In this document: piece by piece, positions 42,528 to 46,097 of the stretch | Layout of the letters: every line of letters begins with the position of its first letter | Position numbering within the stretch: position 1 is the stretch's first letter | Assembly (NCBI GenBank): GCA_001399805.1 | Contig: LIHJ01000079.1 | Span: 1-46,097 of the forward strand | Length of the DNA: 46,097 bases | Source: Candidatus Bathyarchaeota archaeon BA1 | Lineage (GTDB): Archaea; Thermoproteota; Bathyarchaeia; Bathyarchaeales; Bathyarchaeaceae | Direction of reading: 5' to 3' | The notes under the pieces: model-generated | The model's input: only the letters and a program-made list of their open reading frames with translations | Database searches by the model: none | What the model was told of the DNA's origin: nothing | Position numbers and translations under genes: made by a program

Positions 42528-43495
42528 TCTTTCATGACCCTCCTTCGCAGAAGCGAAGCTGGCAGGGAATACCAGTAAAAGGTTCCTAGAGGATCTTTAA
42601 TCTGGGCAATCAATATTTCAGGGTTATACGTTTTTTCCTTTTCCTCCTCCACTCCAAGTAGTGACGAGAGGGCGCTTATCATCGCCGCCCCTTGCTCGAC
42701 CTCGTTTGGACACGGGCCCCCACATCCCGTACAAGGCATGTCTGCACTGATACATTGTGCCTCGCATCCTCCACGGGTTGCGGGCCCCATACAGATGATT
42801 CCCTGCTCCAGAAGGCATTTCTCCGGTTCCGGTGTGATCTCATATACCCGGTATATCTTGGAGATCTTCTTTTGCTCCTTTTTCCTAGGACACTCGTCAC
42901 AAATGGATTTCAAGGGACCGATCACCGAGCCTTTTGGGGGCAACTCGTTTTTGGCGATGGCCTCAACCGCCTTCGCTACTTGTTTAGATGGCGGTGGGCA
43001 ACCAGGCAAGTAGTAGTCTACGTCCACGGTCTGGTCTAACGTCTTCACCGTGTCGTAGAACTCTGGTAAGGTCAGTGTTCCTTCTTTGACTTTCACAGAG
43101 GTTTGGGGGGTCACCGCGTTCGGGTTTGGTGTTGAGGGACTTTGTAAGTATGCCCTGTCAAAAACCTCCTTCTTGTTCGCAACGTTCGCAAGTCCGGGAA
43201 TGCCACCTTGGTGGGCGCAGGAGCCGAAGGCCACCAAGACCTTCGATTTCTTCCTCAGCAGCTTGGCTATGTGTTCCTGTTCTTCGGTTCGAATGGAGCC
43301 GTTGAAGAAACAAACGTCTATGCTCTTGTCCGGCATGGCCTCCACATCTTTATACTTGATGTCCATGGCCACCGGCCAGAAAACGATGTCAGCGAGGGCC
43401 ACCACGTCCAGAATTTTCTCGTTTATATCGAGAACTGCAATTTCGCAGCCTCCACAGCTGGCGGCCCAGTAGAAGGCAAATTTCAGCTTTTCCAC
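42524..43495 (-). CDS. mvhG: NiFe hydrogenase small subunit, Mvh type
   Basis: Iron-sulfur subunit carrying electrons from the nickel centre, 323 residues. The proximal cluster motif is CGGC at about residue 14, with GSCAHQGG and LPGCPPP downstream. The C-terminal part has the medial and distal cluster cysteines (ICDECPRKKEQK, then CMGPATRGGCEAQC and CTGCGGPCPNE). No Tat signal peptide is present, so the enzyme is cytoplasmic. The 64-base gap to hdrB is short enough for one operon. Confidence 0.95.
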   Translation of the reverse strand: MEKLKFAFYWAASCGGCEIAVLDINEKILDVVALADIVFWPVAMDIKYKDVEAMPDKSIDVCFFNGSIRTEEQEHIAKLLRKKSKVLVAFGSCAHQGGIPGLANVANKKEVFDRAYLQSPSTPNPNAVTPQTSVKVKEGTLTLPEFYDTVKTLDQTVDVDYYLPGCPPPSKQVAKAVEAIAKNELPPKGSVIGPLKSICDECPRKKEQKKISKIYRVYEITPEPEKCLLEQGIICMGPATRGGCEAQCISADMPCTGCGGPCPNEVEQGAAMISALSSLLGVEEEKEKTYNPEILIAQIKDPLGTFYWYSLPASLLRRRVMKE

Positions 43496-43559
43496 ATGAT
43501 CACCTATTTGGCGCTTTTTCCGCAGCCTTCACTTAGGCAACGTTGCCACCTTTATACGG

Positions 43560-44435
43560 TCATATGGTACTTATGAGTTTAGATGCGTCTACTCGAAGTT
43601 CCTTTAGGGCGAGTTCTTCGGGGCTGAAGCCCATAGCCAACCCCAACAATTGTGGATAGTGGAGCACGGGTAGGCCGAAGGTTTCGTTAAACATCCGCTC
43701 TATTCGAGACTGGTTGGTGTCAAACATCATGTGGCAGAAGGGACATACGGTGACCATCGCCTGCGTTCCCACATCCTTAATATGACTGAGCTTATCCCTC
43801 GCCAACTGTAGGGGGATTTTCTCATTTACCCCGATGATCGGGGCTCCACAGCACTCGGTTTCGTCCATGTAGTCTAGGCACTTGGCGCCCGTTGCTTCAA
43901 TCAGCCGCTTCAGCATGATCGGATTTTCAGCGTCGTCGAAGCCTATGTATTTCACGGGGCGCAAAACGTGGCATCCATTGTGTTCGGCCACCTTCAATTG
44001 ATTAAGCGGTTTCTGAACAGCCCCCTTGATCTTTTCGAAGCCAACATCCTCTGCCAACACTTGAATGAAGTGTTTCACCTCTATGGTGCCCTTAAATTCT
44101 AAGCCCGTTTCCTTCAAGTATCCGTTGACCAATTCCTTGAGCTTCTTATCCTCCCTCAGCATCTTGTTGACCTTGCGTAGGGTGCCAGCGCATCCCGGGC
44201 ATAGGGCCATGATGTTTAAGCCTTGTTGCTCCGCCACGCACAGATTTCTAGCCGCCAAAGTGAGCATGATGTCGTGGCTTATGGGGTCCATAGGCAACCC
44301 ACAGCAATTGTACTCCGGCATATCAACGAGCTCGATGCCGAGTTTATCAGCGGCCTTTCTGGTGGAGATTTCATAAGCGGAGACCCTGTATGGGATGACA
44401 CAACCTAAAAAGAGCAGATACTTAAGCTCTGCCAT
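43560..44435 (-). CDS. hdrB: Heterodisulfide reductase subunit B
   Basis: Active-site subunit of heterodisulfide reductase, 291 residues, with two CCG domains that bind non-cubane [4Fe-4S] clusters where the disulfide is cleaved. Visible cysteine motifs are PEYNCCGLPMDP, LCPGCAGTL, NGCHVLRPV, ETECCGAPI and CPFCHMMFD. In a lineage without methyl-coenzyme M reductase the natural disulfide is unknown. It is one base from hdrC and shares its operon. Confidence 0.94.
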   Translation of the reverse strand: MAELKYLLFLGCVIPYRVSAYEISTRKAADKLGIELVDMPEYNCCGLPMDPISHDIMLTLAARNLCVAEQQGLNIMALCPGCAGTLRKVNKMLREDKKLKELVNGYLKETGLEFKGTIEVKHFIQVLAEDVGFEKIKGAVQKPLNQLKVAEHNGCHVLRPVKYIGFDDAENPIMLKRLIEATGAKCLDYMDETECCGAPIIGVNEKIPLQLARDKLSHIKDVGTQAMVTVCPFCHMMFDTNQSRIERMFNETFGLPVLHYPQLLGLAMGFSPEELALKELRVDASKLISTI

Positions 44436-44436
44436 T

Positions 44437-44991
44437 TCAAGTTCTCCTTTCCTGAACTAGCTTGGAAAAACCCGTGACATCGGCCAATTTGTTGACGCTT
44501 TCCAAATCGGCTTTGGGTAATGGGGGCAATCCTATTTCCTCTCTCCTCCTGAGTCGTAACTCCGGAATCTTGTATGCAAGTCCCGTTTGTAGAATGTTGG
44601 AAGCCAGCTCCCTGTAAATAGCGGGTAGGTATCCCTCCTTCACGGCTAGGTTTCGAAGCGCCCTGAGGACGCTGGCGATCTCCACATCTTGTGGGCAATG
44701 GTCGACGCAGGTGAAGCAGGCGGCGCAGAGCCAGATGACATCGCTGGAGAGAACTCTATCCTTTAATCCTAGCTGTGTCATCCGCAGAATTTGCCTCGGC
44801 CTATAGGAGTCGCTGAATCGAGCGATGGGGCAGTCGGCGGTACATGTGCCACATTGGAAGCACAGCATGATTTTCTCGGCCCCTGGAATTTTGCTGATGG
44901 CGTATTTGAATTTGGGGTCCATGTCAGTGATTCTAATCGCCATTCTCCCTTCAGGTTCCCTTTCTTGGGTTTCTTTCTTTTCCGACATCAA
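44437..44991 (-). CDS. hdrC: Heterodisulfide reductase subunit C
   Basis: Electron-transfer subunit with two cubane clusters: CFQCGTCTADCP and CAACFTCVDHCP. The 184 residues fit HdrC. It sits between mvhD and hdrB with spacings of one to two bases. The N-terminal 25 residues are highly charged. It connects HdrA to HdrB. Confidence 0.94.
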   Translation of the reverse strand: MMSEKKETQEREPEGRMAIRITDMDPKFKYAISKIPGAEKIMLCFQCGTCTADCPIARFSDSYRPRQILRMTQLGLKDRVLSSDVIWLCAACFTCVDHCPQDVEIASVLRALRNLAVKEGYLPAIYRELASNILQTGLAYKIPELRLRRREEIGLPPLPKADLESVNKLADVTGFSKLVQERRT

Positions 44992-44993
44992 TT

Positions 44994-45410
44994 TTAACCT
45001 CCAGCCCTGAGGGGGCTCGGACCAAGTTTCCTTATCTCCTCAGTCATGTCCTTAATAACCGTTGCGAATCGGTCCCCCTCAGAAGCGGAGACCCACTCCA
45101 GCCTGAGACGATCCGGTTCAAGACCGAACTGTTCCAAGAGTCTTCTCAACATGACAACTCTCCGTTGTGCTTTGTAATTTCCGGCGAGGTAGTGGCAGTC
45201 GCCCGGATGGCATCCAGCGACAAGAACCCCGTCTGCTCCACTCCTGAAGGCTTCGAGAATGAAAATCGGGTCGACTCTGCCGGAGCACATCACCCTCACG
45301 ATGCGAAGGGTTGGGGGATACTGAATTCGGCTAACCCCAGCCAGGTCAGCGCCGGCGTAAGAGCACCAATTACATAAAAAACCAATCATTCTCGGCTCAA
45401 ATTCAGTCAT
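44994..45410 (-). CDS. mvhD: Mvh hydrogenase delta subunit
   Basis: MvhD (FlpD-type), 138 residues, the [2Fe-2S] protein linking the hydrogenase to HdrA. Conserved cysteines are seen in FLCNWCSYAGADLAG, VMCSGRVDP and VAGCHPGDCHY. It overlaps the HEPN-like gene upstream by four bases and is two bases from hdrC. Together with HdrABC and MvhAG it forms the electron-confurcating complex. Confidence 0.94.
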   Translation of the reverse strand: MTEFEPRMIGFLCNWCSYAGADLAGVSRIQYPPTLRIVRVMCSGRVDPIFILEAFRSGADGVLVAGCHPGDCHYLAGNYKAQRRVVMLRRLLEQFGLEPDRLRLEWVSASEGDRFATVIKDMTEEIRKLGPSPLRAGG

Positions 45411-45802
45411 GTTCTGCCTTCTCCCTTAATGCCCTTCTTACATTCTTCCAGAATCTTCTTAACAAGCGTAATAGCGTACTTAGCCTCGTCAGGATTGTAT
45501 ATGCCTTCATAGAAAGCCTCATCATGCAATGTCTTCATTACGTCGCTGTAGAGGGCTCTGAGGTCTTCTCTATCTATTTTTCTCAGCAGGGATCTGCGTT
45601 CACTATGCGATTTAGGGATGACGCTGAGTTTTTCGTTAATGTATGAGTTTACAGCAATGATCGTTGATAAGAAAGCTTTATCCACGGCATTCCTGTAAAG
45701 CATGATATCGTTTGTTTTCAAAGCCTTCTCAAGTTCCTCCTCAGCGTAGCCCAGAATTTCTTCAGCAGTTACCGAAGCGCTGTCAACGAGGCTTTCAGTC
45801 AT
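45407..45802 (-). CDS. HEPN/PaREP1-like helical protein inside the hdr-mvh operon
   Basis: A 131-residue all-helical protein: VTAEEILGYAEEELEKALKT, YRNAVDKAFLSTIIAVNSYI and KYAITLVKKILEECKKGIKG. The K-S-H-S-E-R-R segment following the second helix resembles the PaREP1/HEPN-like pattern (helical hairpins with an A-x-x-K-A-x-x-x-x-x-I-A core), but I am not sure of the family. It overlaps mvhD by four bases and hdrA by eight, so it is translated as part of the operon. A role in the complex, or in its assembly or regulation, is an inference from position alone. Confidence 0.6.
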   Translation of the reverse strand: MTESLVDSASVTAEEILGYAEEELEKALKTNDIMLYRNAVDKAFLSTIIAVNSYINEKLSVIPKSHSERRSLLRKIDREDLRALYSDVMKTLHDEAFYEGIYNPDEAKYAITLVKKILEECKKGIKGEGRT

Positions 45803-46097
45803 ATTTGATTTCCTCCCTTAATGCTGCCTTAACTTGAGCGAGAATCTGATCGTCGGTGAAGTGAAGCATAGATATGGATCCCGTGGGACAGGAGGAACCG
45901 CAAACACCACAACCTTTACACAGAGCTTCGAGAACATGCGCCCTTAACTTTCCCTCCTTCTCCCTCATTTCGACAGTGCCATACTCGCATACAGACTCGC
46001 AGATTCGGCATCCACTGCATAGGTCCTCGTCCACGCTCGCTATGGCTCCCTCCACCTCCAACGCCTTCTTAGACAGGATGGTGACGGCTCGTGCTGC
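45795..46097 (-). CDS. hdrA: Heterodisulfide reductase subunit A, C-terminal part (partial)
   Basis: The flavoprotein of the Hdr complex, cut by the window edge. The visible 100 residues carry a two-cluster ferredoxin domain, DEDLCSGCRICESVCEYG and CKGCGVCGSSCPTGSISM, and end in a helix DDQILAQVKAALREEIKYD. This matches the C-terminus of HdrA. The FAD domain lies outside the window. It is upstream of the other operon genes. Confidence 0.9.
   Translation of the reverse strand, partial: AARAVTILSKKALEVEGAIASVDEDLCSGCRICESVCEYGTVEMREKEGKLRAHVLEALCKGCGVCGSSCPTGSISMLHFTDDQILAQVKAALREEIKYD

Noticed and set aside
1..46097. CRISPR array, rRNA genes, IS with intact transposase
   Set aside because: No regular repeat-spacer pattern, no rRNA sequence and no complete transposase gene were seen on either strand.

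Overview
The window looks like a chromosomal segment of an uncultured archaeon, most likely of the Thermoproteota/TACK side and perhaps Bathyarchaeia (inference from gene content; no rRNA is present). The evidence is DNA topoisomerase VI (Top6B/Top6A), tRNA genes with non-canonical introns, archaeal TATA-like promoters, VapBC-, UPF0175- and MNT/HEPN-type toxin-antitoxin genes, two tungsten/molybdenum aldehyde:ferredoxin oxidoreductases (AOR), an FAD glycerol-3-phosphate dehydrogenase operon and an Mvh hydrogenase/Hdr heterodisulfide reductase operon.

Layout. 1-3.2 kb: tail of an unknown gene, then top6B (a -1 frameshift near its 5' end and a duplicated H2TH domain) and top6A. 3.4-6.8 kb: membrane protein, a VapBC pair, and TnpB and other relics. 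6.8-10.6 kb: small membrane protein, tRNA-Asn with two introns, an RHH/winged-helix regulator, a zinc alcohol dehydrogenase, and decayed AbrB and unassigned genes. 10.7-14.8 kb (minus): glpA-type dehydrogenase, NAD/FAD oxidoreductase and DUF1667 protein, ending in a broken gpsA. 14.9-18.1 kb: small regulators, a cupin, membrane and helical proteins, and an unknown two-gene unit preceded by an inverted repeat. 18.3-21.6 kb: second zinc dehydrogenase, Pit phosphate permease, PhoU-like regulator and a decayed partial copy of the latter. 21.8-22.9 kb: a CAU-anticodon tRNA with two introns, surrounded by broken genes. 22.9-28.2 kb (minus): M24 peptidase, AOR, MoaD-like protein, M20 amidohydrolase. 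28.6-33.3 kb: small hypothetical genes, a UPF0175/DUF3368 pair, an acetyltransferase and a decayed HerA-type ATPase. 33.3-35.8 kb: second AOR with its own four-cluster ferredoxin. 35.9-41 kb: hypothetical and decayed genes, hydrogenase maturation protease, broken MNT/HEPN pair, relic of a second NiFe hydrogenase. 41.1-46.1 kb (minus): hdrA (partial) - HEPN-like gene - mvhD - hdrC - hdrB - mvhG - mvhA.

How it works together. AOR plus ferredoxin would oxidise aldehydes from peptide or amino-acid catabolism (the M24 and M20 hydrolases feed such a pathway) and reduce ferredoxin; MvhADG-HdrABC couples H2, ferredoxin and a disulfide by flavin-based electron confurcation or bifurcation; the maturation protease would process the hydrogenase large subunit. 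The Glp operon oxidises glycerol 3-phosphate to DHAP. Pit and PhoU form a phosphate uptake/regulation pair.

A striking property is the density of single-base frameshifts and gene remnants. They are concentrated in accessory genes, while the long metabolic genes are intact. Top6B is the exception, so at least some lesions could be sequencing errors or recoding rather than decay.
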